The translations under genes and the position numbers were made by a program. Positions 9,638-17,986 of a stretch of DNA of 56,085 nt are shown here, piece by piece. Below the pieces are notes generated by a model. That model saw only the letters and a program-made list of their open reading frames with translations. It had not been told where the DNA came from and searched no databases. Location of the stretch: positions 105,731-161,815 of the forward strand of contig NZ_PPPX01000016.1 of assembly GCF_002902305.1 (NCBI RefSeq). Direction: 5' to 3'. This stretch comes from Staphylococcus argensis. Its GTDB lineage: Bacteria; Bacillota; Bacilli; Staphylococcales; Staphylococcaceae. How positions within the stretch are numbered: the first letter of the stretch is position 1; every line of letters starts with the position of its first letter.

Positions 9638-9648
9638 TCCCTTATTAT

Positions 9649-9861
9649 TTATTGAAATAAATCTTCAAACACTGATAAAGAGCGTTTCACTGTCTCGATG
9701 TATTGTTCTTTCACTAAAGGTTGCTCGTTAAAGTACTCCAATATATGTTCCAGTACGGTTTCTTCTTTGGGAAAATTAACATCTTGTTCTACGTAGTCTG
9801 CAAGCTTTCCTAATGGCGTGTCATCTCCCACGAAACTTTGTAAAAATTCGTAAAAACTCAT
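9649..9861 (-). CDS. YozE-like SAM-fold small protein
   Basis: 70 residues starting MSFYEFLQSFVGDDTPLGKLADYV, with FPKEET and a C-terminal helix. This matches the short YozE_SAM_like (DUF1250) family of Firmicutes by its N-terminal MSFY-FL motif, the LA-YV-D--FPK stretch and its length. The family adopts a SAM-like helical fold of unknown function. The preceding GAGGTAAAGTC gives a reasonable RBS. It converges on the small gene at 9359 across a shared terminator. Confidence 0.7.
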   Translation of the reverse strand: MSFYEFLQSFVGDDTPLGKLADYVEQDVNFPKEETVLEHILEYFNEQPLVKEQYIETVKRSLSVFEDLFQ

Positions 9862-10604
9862 GACTTTACCTCAAAATCTTACAGCTGTCAAATTCGAATC
9901 CTGTTACGAAGATAAAGTTTATTATTCCTTTCGCCAAACTCGGAATTCGTTTCCGCTTGTAATTCCTTATTTCCATTTTAACAGACAACTAATTGTATTG
10001 TTAATAGTGACATTGTTACATTTTATTGTACGACAGATTTTTATGACTTATTAAAAAATCATGTAAAATCTATTGACTTTAACTAAGTTGTATGTCCAAA
10101 AATGGTTTATGCTTACTCTTATTGCATCATCTACTAGTGTAACATTAAAAGAGTTGTTTTTATACCTAGTTTCATAATTTTATTGAAAATACTTTTCTCT
10201 CCTATGTAATACATTTTCAACTTTCGTATTTATTTTACGGTACGCTCCTTTATTACCTCTATTTATATATACTTTCTTTCGTGATGTGTAATCTACTTTC
10301 TAAAACCTATATTAATGAAGAAACAAATGTGAACTGTCACTTCAATCCGCTCTCTATTTAAACCTTTCTCGATCCTTTCATAAAGCTGTGATGAATTCAA
10401 AATATAAATTTGAAATTTACAAATTCCTAAAAATCCGCGCGCTCGCTTCAAATTTCAAAAATTTGAAGCGAGCGCATTTTTCATGTCCTTTTTTATATCT
10501 TTCTAATCTTTATAACTCCTTCTATTAAAAGAGCTGAATAATGATGTCTCCTGCTAAAGCAGTCGACATTTAGAGACGAACGAAAAGGAAGGAGGATTAG
10601 AAAG
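9862..10604. other. Long AT-rich stretch without a gene but with a strong orphan terminator
   Basis: About 740 bases with no credible reading frame. The strong hairpin at 10439-10481 is far from any upstream gene on the plus strand, so a non-coding transcript may end there. The last 50 bases hold the RBS region of the gene at 10605. Confidence 0.5.
10439..10481. terminator. Strong orphan terminator hairpin
   Basis: GCGCTCGCTTCAAATTT (10439-10455) pairs perfectly with 10459-10475 around a 3-base loop, followed by ATTTTT. A T-run also follows a few bases away in the opposite direction, so it may be bidirectional. No annotated gene ends here. Confidence 0.75.
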
Positions 10605-10856
10605 ATGTTGTATTTACACATTAAGGCCATTCTCAATAGAAAACAGCAATCCATTCAGACCATTATTAAGATTTACGAGCAACATGAAGATAGTGTTACG
10701 TCATGCGAAATGCACAAATTAGGGATGCTTTTTCACCAAGTTTATGCAGAATTACTTAACACGACAACAGCAAACGAACTCAAATTGGTAGCATCCACAC
10801 CACAAGAACTACTCGAATGGCTTGTCATTCAACACTATTATTACGAAACATTCTGA
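10605..10856 (+). CDS. Hypothetical 83-aa protein
   Basis: 83 residues, ATG with an ideal AAGGAGG 9 bases upstream. No signal peptide or membrane segment. It is predicted mostly helical and ends in aromatic residues (HYYYETF). I do not recognise the family. It is followed by a clean terminator at 10956 and seems to be an independent unit in front of the regulator gene at 11012. Confidence 0.7.
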   Translation: MLYLHIKAILNRKQQSIQTIIKIYEQHEDSVTSCEMHKLGMLFHQVYAELLNTTTANELKLVASTPQELLEWLVIQHYYYETF

Positions 10857-10955
10857 CGCATGCGACACATATTGTCGTTACAAAGATATTTAAATTTCTA
10901 CAAACGAACGTCAAGGCTAACAATTTAATAGTTTATTGTTTTCAAACTTTATTCT

Positions 10956-10986
10956 AAACGACCTTAACTGTCTAAGGTCGTTTTTT
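10956..10986 (+). terminator. Terminator after the 83-aa gene
   Basis: CGACCTTA (10959-10966) pairs with TAAGGTCG (10973-10980), followed by TTTTTT. Confidence 0.85.
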
Positions 10987-11011
10987 ATAATGAATTTATA
11001 GAGGTTAAGAG

Positions 11012-11512
11012 GTGGTTATCATCGAACAGGCATACCGTTTACTTGAAATTTATACGAAATTACTCAACCGCGACACAGTAAATACGGCATTGCTTGCTGA
11101 AGAATTTAAAGTCGATCGCCGTACTATTCAACGTGATATCAGCAATATTAAACATTACTTTTACGAGAAAAGTCTTATCAACGAACTCGATTATGAAATA
11201 CATTTTAACTTTAGTGAAAACAGTTATTTCATAACAAATAAGACTGACCGCTCACTAAATAATTTAGAAACTGTTAATTATGAAATGACGCATCAAACAT
11301 ATAAGAAGATTAAGCAGACCTATCGAACACAAGTTATTCATCAAGATGCGCAACACATCAAGGTTGAAATGAAACTTTCAACGATTGAAGCCATCAATCT
11401 CTGTTTCCAATATCGTAAATCTTTAAGATTGATTGCTCCAGAATCACTCTATGCTCAATTCATCACAGAGCTCATCAAGCTTGAGATGATTTACTTAAAA
11501 CACAAAATTTAA
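11012..11512 (+). CDS. DeoR-like helix-turn-helix protein
   Basis: 166 residues. Start is GTG at 11012 with AGAGGTTAAGAG before it. Residues about 5-50 form an HTH_11/DeoR-type winged helix (LLEIYTKLL, TALLAEEFKVDRRTIQRDISNIK). The remainder has no recognisable WYL or sugar-binding domain, so the protein is shorter than standard WYL or DeoR regulators. It has its own terminator and is followed by two lipoprotein genes that it might control, but no operator was found. DNA binding is likely; the signal is unknown. Confidence 0.7.
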   Translation: MVIIEQAYRLLEIYTKLLNRDTVNTALLAEEFKVDRRTIQRDISNIKHYFYEKSLINELDYEIHFNFSENSYFITNKTDRSLNNLETVNYEMTHQTYKKIKQTYRTQVIHQDAQHIKVEMKLSTIEAINLCFQYRKSLRLIAPESLYAQFITELIKLEMIYLKHKI

Positions 11513-11521
11513 TAAATGATG

Positions 11522-11565
11522 GAAGGATGAACACTGAATTAGAGATTCAGTGTCGTCCTTCTTCT
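11522..11565 (+). terminator. Terminator after the HTH gene
   Basis: GAAGGAtgaACACTGAAT (11522-11539) pairs with ATTCAGTGTcgTCCTTC (11545-11561); T/C-rich tail. Confidence 0.8.
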
Positions 11566-11617
11566 ATTATAACTATCTTAGATGCCTCAACATTTACAAA
11601 AAGGAGTTAGAACATAT

Positions 11618-12589
11618 ATGAAAAAGAGAATAATTTCAACACTCAGTATCACTGCCCTACTACTCGCAGGGTGCCAAGGACACGATAGCCATGAGGATGG
11701 TTCAAAGGATAAGAAACAAACATCTAGTAGTAAATCTACTTCCTCTTCAGATAGCAAAAAGTCCTCTGAAGATAAGTCAAAATCCGAAGATAAAAAGATG
11801 AAAGAAGTCACATTCGAAGATTTATTCAAAAATGGTAAAGGGCATATGCTATACGATATCAAAGCAAAGTCTTATCATGTCAACGAGTCAGTAGACTTTG
11901 ATAATATTGAAGACGAAAATAATAGCTTAGAACATATGTACTACGTTAAAGATAACAAAGGTCTTGAATATAATGTTGATTTCAATAAAGATGATTCCTA
12001 TACTTTTAAAAACTTCACAAAATACGATACAGATACACAGAAATCTAAAATAGAAAAACTTGAGAAACGTCAATTAAATGACCGACTACTTAATGAAGAT
12101 AAGGGTAAAGTTAACTATCATGCTGATTTGTCGCCTTTCTATCGCTTCAATTACGTTAAAGATGGTAAATTTGATGGCGTTTCATATCTATTTTCAAAAC
12201 ACGATCTTAAAAAGAAAGATGAATTTGATATTGATGAGCCTAAAAAATGGATGGAAACTCACACCACAGATAAAGACCTAGAACAGTATAAAAAAGACGC
12301 TCAAAAAAATTATAGACCATCCTATAACATGGCCATCAAACCTTTTGAATACAAAGGGAAGATGTATGCAGGTTTAGCTGAGGGGACTGAACTGGACAAT
12401 GGCGTGGACCAACAACAAGCAATACCTGAAGTACTCATAACTGAAGTACCGAAAAATACAAAAATAGTCGTAAATAAAGATCATAAAGATAAAAATACGA
12501 CCGTTCTAGACTACAGAAAAAGCGATGATGGGTCTAGAGAAGCAAAAGAGAAAAAAGACAAAGAAGAGCGTGACTTAGATAATATTTAA
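11618..12589 (+). CDS. Lipoprotein of unknown function 1
   Basis: 323 residues from ATG 11618, which has AAGGAG 11 bases upstream. An upstream in-frame ATG at 11582 has no RBS and would spoil the signal peptide. Type II signal MKKRIISTLSITALLLAGC with lipidated Cys19. A Ser/Lys/Asp linker (about 25-65) is followed by a soluble domain beginning KEVTFEDLFKNGKGHMLYDI and a Lys/Glu/Asp-rich tail. No catalytic motif is recognised. The next gene encodes a second lipoprotein with a similarly placed EVTIKDIIND start, so the two may be diverged relatives acting at the membrane surface. Staphylococcal tandem lipoproteins are common in accessory regions. Confidence 0.8.
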   Translation: MKKRIISTLSITALLLAGCQGHDSHEDGSKDKKQTSSSKSTSSSDSKKSSEDKSKSEDKKMKEVTFEDLFKNGKGHMLYDIKAKSYHVNESVDFDNIEDENNSLEHMYYVKDNKGLEYNVDFNKDDSYTFKNFTKYDTDTQKSKIEKLEKRQLNDRLLNEDKGKVNYHADLSPFYRFNYVKDGKFDGVSYLFSKHDLKKKDEFDIDEPKKWMETHTTDKDLEQYKKDAQKNYRPSYNMAIKPFEYKGKMYAGLAEGTELDNGVDQQQAIPEVLITEVPKNTKIVVNKDHKDKNTTVLDYRKSDDGSREAKEKKDKEERDLDNI

Positions 12590-12606
12590 TAAAGGGGAGT
12601 CTACAT

Positions 12607-13365
12607 ATGAAAAAATTGACTAAAAATTTATCGATTATTATCGCATTCGTTTTGCTTATAAGCATGTTAGGTGGTTGCGGAAAGAGCATACGAAATAAAG
12701 AAGAAGTGACAATTAAGGATATTATTAATGATCCTGAATTACATTTTATCTACATTACTTCTAATGATAGTGGCGGTAAATCAGAGGGAGGCTTTTTTAC
12801 GAAAGGTGGAAAAATTAAGGCAATAGGGTTTAAGCATCCAGTAGATATATCTAAACTTTCTCGTACTAAAGCTAAAGACATTGAAAAGAAATTCAATGTT
12901 GAAAAACCTAAAGAAAAAAAGTTGAAGAAATGGCATGAAGTAAAATCTTATGGTGAGTATATTGGTCCAGATGGCACACCAGTTATGACAGGACTCTTCT
13001 CAAAAAAGATTTCTAAAAAAGCGTTAAAAAAAGATGGCATGAATTCTATGATGAACAATGATAACGCACTACTCTTATATACTTCTACCGAAGCACAGCC
13101 TTCACAAGATCCAAGCAAAAAAACGATTACTTATGGTTCGTTTAATATGAGTACGGATGATATTAAAAAAGCCGTGTATAAAGTTGAAGGTAAAGATGAA
13201 GAAGATTCCTATGATGATGAGGAAGAATTTGACGGAGAAGAAGACCTACGTACAGTTGTCAATTATAATATTACATTGCCTAAAAAAGTAAAAGAAATTA
13301 AAGATTTAGATCCTAAGGATAAAGATGTTCAAATAGTAAAATTCGAAGATATTTACGATGAATAA
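12607..13365 (+). CDS. Lipoprotein of unknown function 2
   Basis: 252 residues, 17 bases after the previous stop, RBS AAAGGGGAG. Signal MKKLTKNLSIIIAFVLLISM followed by LGGC, lipidated Cys24. The mature part starts EEVTIKDIINDPELHFIYI, contains a Gly-rich strand pair (GGKSEGGFFTKGGKIKAIGF) and an acidic stretch near residue 200-215 (DEEDSYDDEEEF). Not recognised. It is co-transcribed with the gene at 11618 and closed by a strong terminator. Confidence 0.8.
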   Translation: MKKLTKNLSIIIAFVLLISMLGGCGKSIRNKEEVTIKDIINDPELHFIYITSNDSGGKSEGGFFTKGGKIKAIGFKHPVDISKLSRTKAKDIEKKFNVEKPKEKKLKKWHEVKSYGEYIGPDGTPVMTGLFSKKISKKALKKDGMNSMMNNDNALLLYTSTEAQPSQDPSKKTITYGSFNMSTDDIKKAVYKVEGKDEEDSYDDEEEFDGEEDLRTVVNYNITLPKKVKEIKDLDPKDKDVQIVKFEDIYDE

Positions 13366-13387
13366 ACTATATCTTAAAAATTAATGG

Positions 13388-13435
13388 AAAGAGGCTCTTT
13401 CATAACCTACTCTCGTTATGAAGGAGCCTCTTTTT
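13388..13435 (+). terminator. Terminator of the lipoprotein operon
   Basis: AAAGAGGCTC-TTCATAAC pairs with GTTATGAA-GAGCCTCTTT, followed by further T; long stem with one mismatch. Confidence 0.85.
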
Positions 13436-13500
13436 ATGCTTTATTACAGTCTAGAGCTACTACAAATATCAAATTTAAAACGACGACCACAGCACTTTTA

Positions 13501-13520
13501 TCAAACTTAAGACGCCCGGC
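13501..13520 (+). repeat. 20-bp intergenic repeat, copy A
   Basis: TCAAACTTAAGACGCCCGGC, identical to 31103-31122. Both copies are followed within 8-9 bases by AATTTAA. It lies just beyond the 3' end of the lysostaphin-like gene. Confidence 0.7.
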
Positions 13521-13531
13521 TGTCTTCTAAT

Positions 13532-14947
13532 TTAAGAAATTGTTCCCCACATACTTCCCATTTGGTCGGTGTTGCGATTCCATGTACGTATTGGTAAGTA
13601 GCGACGACCACCATTAGAGTCGTAACCTAACCATACGTAACCATCTTGTTTCATCACTTCATCGTAATGAATTGTTTGACCTGCTTCTAAAGTTCCGCCA
13701 CGTGGCATATTAATAAATGGGCCTGTCTTACGTGTAATAATAGAAGTATTTGGAGTAAATGACGCATGTTCTTCTTTATATAGCGTGCCGTATTGATTTT
13801 CTTGGAAACCAGTATGTGAAGCACTAGAACTACCGCCACTTTGACCTCCGTTACCGTAACCTAATGATTGTAAGAACGGTAATGGATTCTCATCTGTTTC
13901 GTTACTTGGATAACCATTCATGCGTTGGAAGTGTAGATGTGGACCTGTAGACGCACCTGTATTACCTGAATAACCGATAATTTGACCTGTCTGAATTGTT
14001 TGGCCTGCTGCTACGTTGAAACCACTGAGATGCATATAGAATTGAGAATGTTGACCGTCTGGTTCTTGAACAGTAATCGTGTTACCGCCACCCATTTGGT
14101 CCCAGCCTGCATACTGAACTGTGCCTCCAGTAATCGCACGGACTGGCGTTCCTTGTGGCATCGGTAAATCAACGCCATAGTGCATACCATTATTATTCGG
14201 TAGAGGGTAACTACCAAACCCGTATGATACGTTATACGCATTTAACCATTCTGCTGAACCATAACTTGGCATCGCGAAGAAGGATGTTTCAGGTGTACTT
14301 TCTTGAGTGTTTGTCTCACTTTCTGCCACTTCGTCTTGAGGTTGTTGCGTAGCTTGTGTCGTTGCTTGTGTCGTTGCTTGATTAGAACCTTCCACATTGA
14401 TATCGTCACCTGAATTCTCTTCTTCAGTTGTTGTTACTCCCTCGTTCCCTTGGTTAGACTGCGCGCTGTCTTCTGTGCCTTGTTGCCATTCATCTGTTAA
14501 TTTTTGTTGGTATGTATAATCTGCATCTTTAGCTTTATTTGTTGAAGACGCGTTATCCTCTTCAGCATTCGCTTCTACGTCTACGTTCTGCTTATCTGAC
14601 GTTGATGTTTCTGAAAGATCTTGCTCGTCTTCACCACTAACCGTTTCACCTTGTTGTTGTGACACTGCTTGTGAATCCTTCGCTCCTTGTTGGCTCGCTG
14701 TTGTAGCATCAGCCACTTCGTTATTTTTAACTTCCTCAGCGTTATTTGATTGAGGTTCTTCTCCAGCTACCTCTCCTTGAGCATCAGTTGTTTGTTGCAC
14801 TTGTTCTGCATTGTCCGCTTCTGCTGCCTCAGCGATACTATTATCGCCCATATGTATCCATAAACAAGTTCCCACTATCAGTGATCCAACGCCGACAGTA
14901 AGCTTGCGAATTCCAAATTGTTGGCGCGATGATTGCTTCCGTTTCAT
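13532..14947 (-). CDS. Lysostaphin-like M23 glycyl-glycine endopeptidase with SH3_5 targeting domain
   Basis: 471 residues. YSIRK-like signal (FGIRKLTVGVGS at 11-22, cut near AEA-A about 42). Residues 45-220 are a Gln/Glu/Asn/Thr-rich linker. Residues 225-362 are an M23 zinc metallopeptidase: H256 and D260 in HYGVD, H306 in YMHLSG, H337 and H339 in GPHLHF correspond to the zinc and catalytic residues of lysostaphin and LytM. Residues about 380-471 are an SH3_5 wall-binding domain (YGTLYKEEHASFTPNT, TRKTGPF, YDEVMKQDGYVWLGY, WGTI) very similar to that of lysostaphin/ALE-1; LytM lacks it. It should cut pentaglycine bridges of staphylococcal peptidoglycan. No lif/epr-type FemABX immunity gene is adjacent, so it may serve self wall turnover or competition. 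Confidence 0.92.
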   Translation of the reverse strand: MKRKQSSRQQFGIRKLTVGVGSLIVGTCLWIHMGDNSIAEAAEADNAEQVQQTTDAQGEVAGEEPQSNNAEEVKNNEVADATTASQQGAKDSQAVSQQQGETVSGEDEQDLSETSTSDKQNVDVEANAEEDNASSTNKAKDADYTYQQKLTDEWQQGTEDSAQSNQGNEGVTTTEEENSGDDINVEGSNQATTQATTQATQQPQDEVAESETNTQESTPETSFFAMPSYGSAEWLNAYNVSYGFGSYPLPNNNGMHYGVDLPMPQGTPVRAITGGTVQYAGWDQMGGGNTITVQEPDGQHSQFYMHLSGFNVAAGQTIQTGQIIGYSGNTGASTGPHLHFQRMNGYPSNETDENPLPFLQSLGYGNGGQSGGSSSASHTGFQENQYGTLYKEEHASFTPNTSIITRKTGPFINMPRGGTLEAGQTIHYDEVMKQDGYVWLGYDSNGGRRYLPIRTWNRNTDQMGSMWGTIS

Positions 14948-15101
14948 TTATGTAACACTCCTCAATTTAATTACTGTTCCCATTGTTTCACGCCTTATAG
15001 TAAAAAGCCATTAAATTCAAATATCATTTATATTACATAAATGTAATATATAATTTTAAAGAAAATAATCATAATTGTGTCTATTATAGCTAACGACATA
15101 C

Positions 15102-15163
15102 AAAAAACGTTTGCATCCTTACATGGCATAAAGCCCCTTCACACCTCATAAGAATACAAACGT
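15102..15163 (-). terminator. Terminator of the ABC transporter operon
   Basis: Minus strand: a long imperfect stem closed by ACGTTTG/CAAACGT (15157-15163 with 15108-15114) followed by TTTTTT, 9 bases after the ATPase stop. Confidence 0.65.
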
Positions 15164-15171
15164 CACTCTAA

Positions 15172-15837
15172 TTATTTCTGCTTCGTTAAACGACCGTCCA
15201 CTAATTGAAAGACTTGATCGCAATAATCGGTCAAACGTTCATCATGCGTTACTATAATGCACGTTTTTTCCTGTTCTTTACTCATATCTCGTAGAATACG
15301 CATGACTTCCATCGCATTTTCAGTATCCAACGACGCGGTAGGTTCGTCTGCTAAGATCAGCGATGGGTTGGTATATAGCGCTTTAAGAATCGCCACGCGT
15401 TGTTTCTGACCGCCAGAAACTTGTTCAGGCAGTTTGTTGACGACTTTGCTTAAACCTAGGCGCTCTAACATGTTCTGCAACACCTTATCTGACATGACAT
15501 CTTTCTTTTCCTTTCTCAATAATTCAAATTGTTGTTTAACTGTGAGAAAGGGAACTAAGTTTGAGGTTTGTAATATAAAGCCTATTTCATTCATACGAAT
15601 ATTTGATAACTGCTTTTGAGATAATTGCGTTATATCCTGCTCATTAATCACAATTCGACCTGATGTGGGTGTTTGTAGCGCACCTGCCATGGTCAACAAA
15701 GTACTTTTACCTGAACCGGAAGGACCAACGATAGCGACAATCTCACCTTTACCGAGCTTCAAAGTAGTGGGTTTCACAGCCTCAATCGTCTGGTCGCCAT
15801 CTCGAAAGTCTTTCGTCACTTGATCAAATTCAATCAC
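15172..15837 (-). CDS. ABC transporter ATPase, HrtA/DevA-like
   Basis: 221 residues, GTG start with AGGAGG 8 bases upstream. Walker A GPSGSGKS (39-46), Q-loop region FILQTSN, signature VSGGQKQR, Walker B LILADEP and a His switch (THDE) are all present. It belongs to the MacB/LolD/HrtA group that energises FtsX-type permeases. It follows the permease gene by 12 bases. HrtA in S. aureus drives heme efflux under HssRS control; no two-component system lies here, so the substrate is open. Confidence 0.85.
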   Translation of the reverse strand: MIEFDQVTKDFRDGDQTIEAVKPTTLKLGKGEIVAIVGPSGSGKSTLLTMAGALQTPTSGRIVINEQDITQLSQKQLSNIRMNEIGFILQTSNLVPFLTVKQQFELLRKEKKDVMSDKVLQNMLERLGLSKVVNKLPEQVSGGQKQRVAILKALYTNPSLILADEPTASLDTENAMEVMRILRDMSKEQEKTCIIVTHDERLTDYCDQVFQLVDGRLTKQK

Positions 15838-15849
15838 TTTAACTGCCTC

Positions 15850-16899
15850 CTAACCTATCGCTTTCAACGGGTCTATCTTACGGATACTGAGTATTGAGAA
15901 CACACTGCCTAATAGCGATATCACGATGAGTGCCACACCAAAGAGCAGCAGCGTGAGTAAGTCCAGTTTAATTGGCACTGCGTCTGGCAAGAATTCACTC
16001 GTCAACAATGTCAATCCAAAGCCTATCACTGTACCAATCAATGCGAGAATGAAGGTTTGTGATAGAACCACTTTGCTGAGATAGCCGTTCGTAAAGCCTT
16101 GTGCTTTCAAGACACCGAAGAGTTGTTTCTTCTGTAAAGTCATCACATATAAGAACACGCCGATAACTGTTGCAGATATGATAAATAAGAACGTAATCAT
16201 AAAGTTTAATGTTAAATTTTGCGGTTTGTAACCAGGAAGTTGTTCGATAAAGTTATCCATACTGACCGCTTCAAGCTTGCTATCGAGCGATTTGTCTTTC
16301 CACTTCTTATCTTTCACTACGACAGCGTTCACTTTGTCGCCCTGTAGCTGTGGATTAACTTTCGCTACTGTTTGATTGTTTGCGAAGATTACAGGTGAAG
16401 CGTTGTATTTCGCACTTTCTGTCACGCCGACGACTTTCAATTTCACGTCAGATTGTGACAAACTGAGCTGATCGCCCACCTTAAATCCTTTATTTGCTAA
16501 GGATTGGTCAATCATCACTTCTTTATCTTTATGGACTTTGTGTCCTTTCACAATCTTAGGGACAAGGAATGAGGGTTGTTCAGTTCCGAACATCAATGCG
16601 TTCTCTTCGTCTTTCCCATTCGACGCTATGACGCCCGTTTGTTTAAGTGTCGCTTGTTTCTTATACTTGCCGTCCACTTTGTCCTTATCCACGATAGATT
16701 GCGCTACCGTTTGATTGGCATCTTTGTTCATGACGATCGCGTCCGCATTCCACTTTTTAATGCCTTCTGTATTCATGTTAATTAGCCCTTTTGCTAACCC
16801 TGATAGTAAAAATAATAAATAACTGATGAGTATCAAGATACAAATAATTAGACTAAATTTGAGCTTATTTCTCTTAATTTCATTCCATGCTAGAAACAT
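15850..16899 (-). CDS. FtsX-like ABC permease, HrtB/DevC-like
   Basis: 349 residues. One N-terminal membrane segment (about 13-33), a large extracytoplasmic domain (about 35-230) and three C-terminal membrane segments (about 235-255, 282-303, 315-340) ending IRKIDPLKAIG. This is the standard MacB_PCD/FtsX layout also seen in HrtB, although it is only distantly similar to S. aureus HrtB. RBS GGAGG. It works with the ATPase at 15172; together they probably move a hydrophobic or membrane-toxic molecule out of the membrane. Confidence 0.82.
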   Translation of the reverse strand: MFLAWNEIKRNKLKFSLIICILILISYLLFLLSGLAKGLINMNTEGIKKWNADAIVMNKDANQTVAQSIVDKDKVDGKYKKQATLKQTGVIASNGKDEENALMFGTEQPSFLVPKIVKGHKVHKDKEVMIDQSLANKGFKVGDQLSLSQSDVKLKVVGVTESAKYNASPVIFANNQTVAKVNPQLQGDKVNAVVVKDKKWKDKSLDSKLEAVSMDNFIEQLPGYKPQNLTLNFMITFLFIISATVIGVFLYVMTLQKKQLFGVLKAQGFTNGYLSKVVLSQTFILALIGTVIGFGLTLLTSEFLPDAVPIKLDLLTLLLFGVALIVISLLGSVFSILSIRKIDPLKAIG

Positions 16900-16924
16900 T
16901 GTTTTCCTCCATCATTCACACATT

Positions 16925-17296
16925 TTATTGCAATATGCGACTTTCTAATAAATATTCCGACTCGTAACGTTGTGCTAACACTCTCAAGTAGTCACGCAAG
17001 TCTGATGCAGGGCGCGTGCCACTTTTGAATTGACGCTTCAATTTCTTGTAATGCTTTTTCTCATCGGAAGTCGCTTCATTTTTAAAATAACCCCACATAT
17101 GATCTGCAGAATTAATAATATTGTTCTTCTTCGGCTCATATTTCAACGCTTGAATGATGAGCTTCTCGATTTCTTTGTACGAGGGGTCCCCTTTCAAACG
17201 CTCTCTAATTTCATCATATGTACGGTGGCTATACCATAACACACGGTACTTCTCTGTCCGCCACAATAATTCAATACGACCGCGCTCTTTCATCAT
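16925..17296 (-). CDS. YbgA-like DUF1722 protein
   Basis: 123 residues, RBS AAGGAG. Family marks are the N-terminal W-TEKYRVLWYSHRTYDEI, the central HMWGYFKNEATSDEKKHY and the C-terminal LRVLAQRYESEYLLESRIL, typical of stand-alone DUF1722 (YbgA family). Elsewhere this domain occurs alone or fused to DUF523 next to photolyase genes; its function is not settled. Here it is the first gene, 25 bases before the FtsX permease and ATPase, so it may be co-expressed with them. Confidence 0.78.
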   Translation of the reverse strand: MMKERGRIELLWRTEKYRVLWYSHRTYDEIRERLKGDPSYKEIEKLIIQALKYEPKKNNIINSADHMWGYFKNEATSDEKKHYKKLKRQFKSGTRPASDLRDYLRVLAQRYESEYLLESRILQ

Positions 17297-17421
17297 GTCA
17301 TCTCCTTACTACGTCTTTATCTTTACATATTCCCGTTTTGAATACGAATTATTACCTTTGTAAAGCAAATAAGTGTAGTCAGATTTGTGATCGGGTAAAT
17401 GATGAGTGAGGTGATAATGCT

Positions 17422-17847
17422 ATGAGTAAAGAACAAGTTAAGACAGAAATTGAGAAGATCCTTGAACAATCTAAAGTAGGTGTCCTATCTACTGCTCATA
17501 ACAACGTTCCAAACAGTAGATATATGATTTTCTATAACGATGATTTCACACTTTATACTAAAACGAACATCGAATCTGAAAAAATACAAGAATTCAAAGA
17601 CAATCCTCGCGCACACATCTTACTCGGTTTCGACGATACCAACAATCGCAGTTTCTTAGAAATTGACGCTGAAGTTGAAATCTTAAAAGACCAAGAAACA
17701 ATTGATTGGTTATGGCAAAAACAAGATAAATCCTTCTTCGATTCTAAAGATGACCCAGATTTATGTGTCATCAAAGCGACACCTAAACAAGTGAAAGTAA
17801 TGAATGATGACAATGTGGATTCACCACGTACGATTGAAATGGATTAA
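17422..17847 (+). CDS. Pyridoxamine 5'-phosphate oxidase-family protein (general stress protein 26-like)
   Basis: 141 residues. The split-barrel flavin-binding fold is suggested by KVGVLSTAHNNVPNSRYMIFY, LYTKTNIESEKIQEFKDNPRAHILLGF and FLEIDAEVEI. This matches small stress-related proteins such as GSP26/YdaG. It probably binds FMN or a related cofactor; the substrate is unknown and it is not the vitamin B6 enzyme PdxH. RBS GAGGTGATAATGCT before ATG. Monocistronic with a strong terminator. Confidence 0.8.
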   Translation: MSKEQVKTEIEKILEQSKVGVLSTAHNNVPNSRYMIFYNDDFTLYTKTNIESEKIQEFKDNPRAHILLGFDDTNNRSFLEIDAEVEILKDQETIDWLWQKQDKSFFDSKDDPDLCVIKATPKQVKVMNDDNVDSPRTIEMD

Positions 17848-17875
17848 CCTAATTAGATAATAAATCACTATTATC

Positions 17876-17917
17876 GCACTACGGTGACGGCAACCCCTAT
17901 CACCGTAGTGCTTTTTT
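17876..17917 (+). terminator. Terminator of the PPOX-family gene
   Basis: GCACTACGGTGA (17876-17887) pairs perfectly with TCACCGTAGTGC (17900-17911), followed by TTTTTT. Confidence 0.92.
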
Positions 17918-17986
17918 ATGACACTGAAAAGCCACTTCTTGCAGGCGGATATCTTCAACCTCTTCAAGAAGTGACTAATAATAAGT

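Noticed and set aside
9860..10054. 64-aa plus-strand frame antisense to the YozE-like upstream region
   Set aside because: No RBS, atypical composition, overlaps the leader of the minus-strand gene.
11582..11617. Upstream start for lipoprotein 1
   Set aside because: It would add 12 residues before a classical type II signal peptide; the RBS fits the ATG at 11618.
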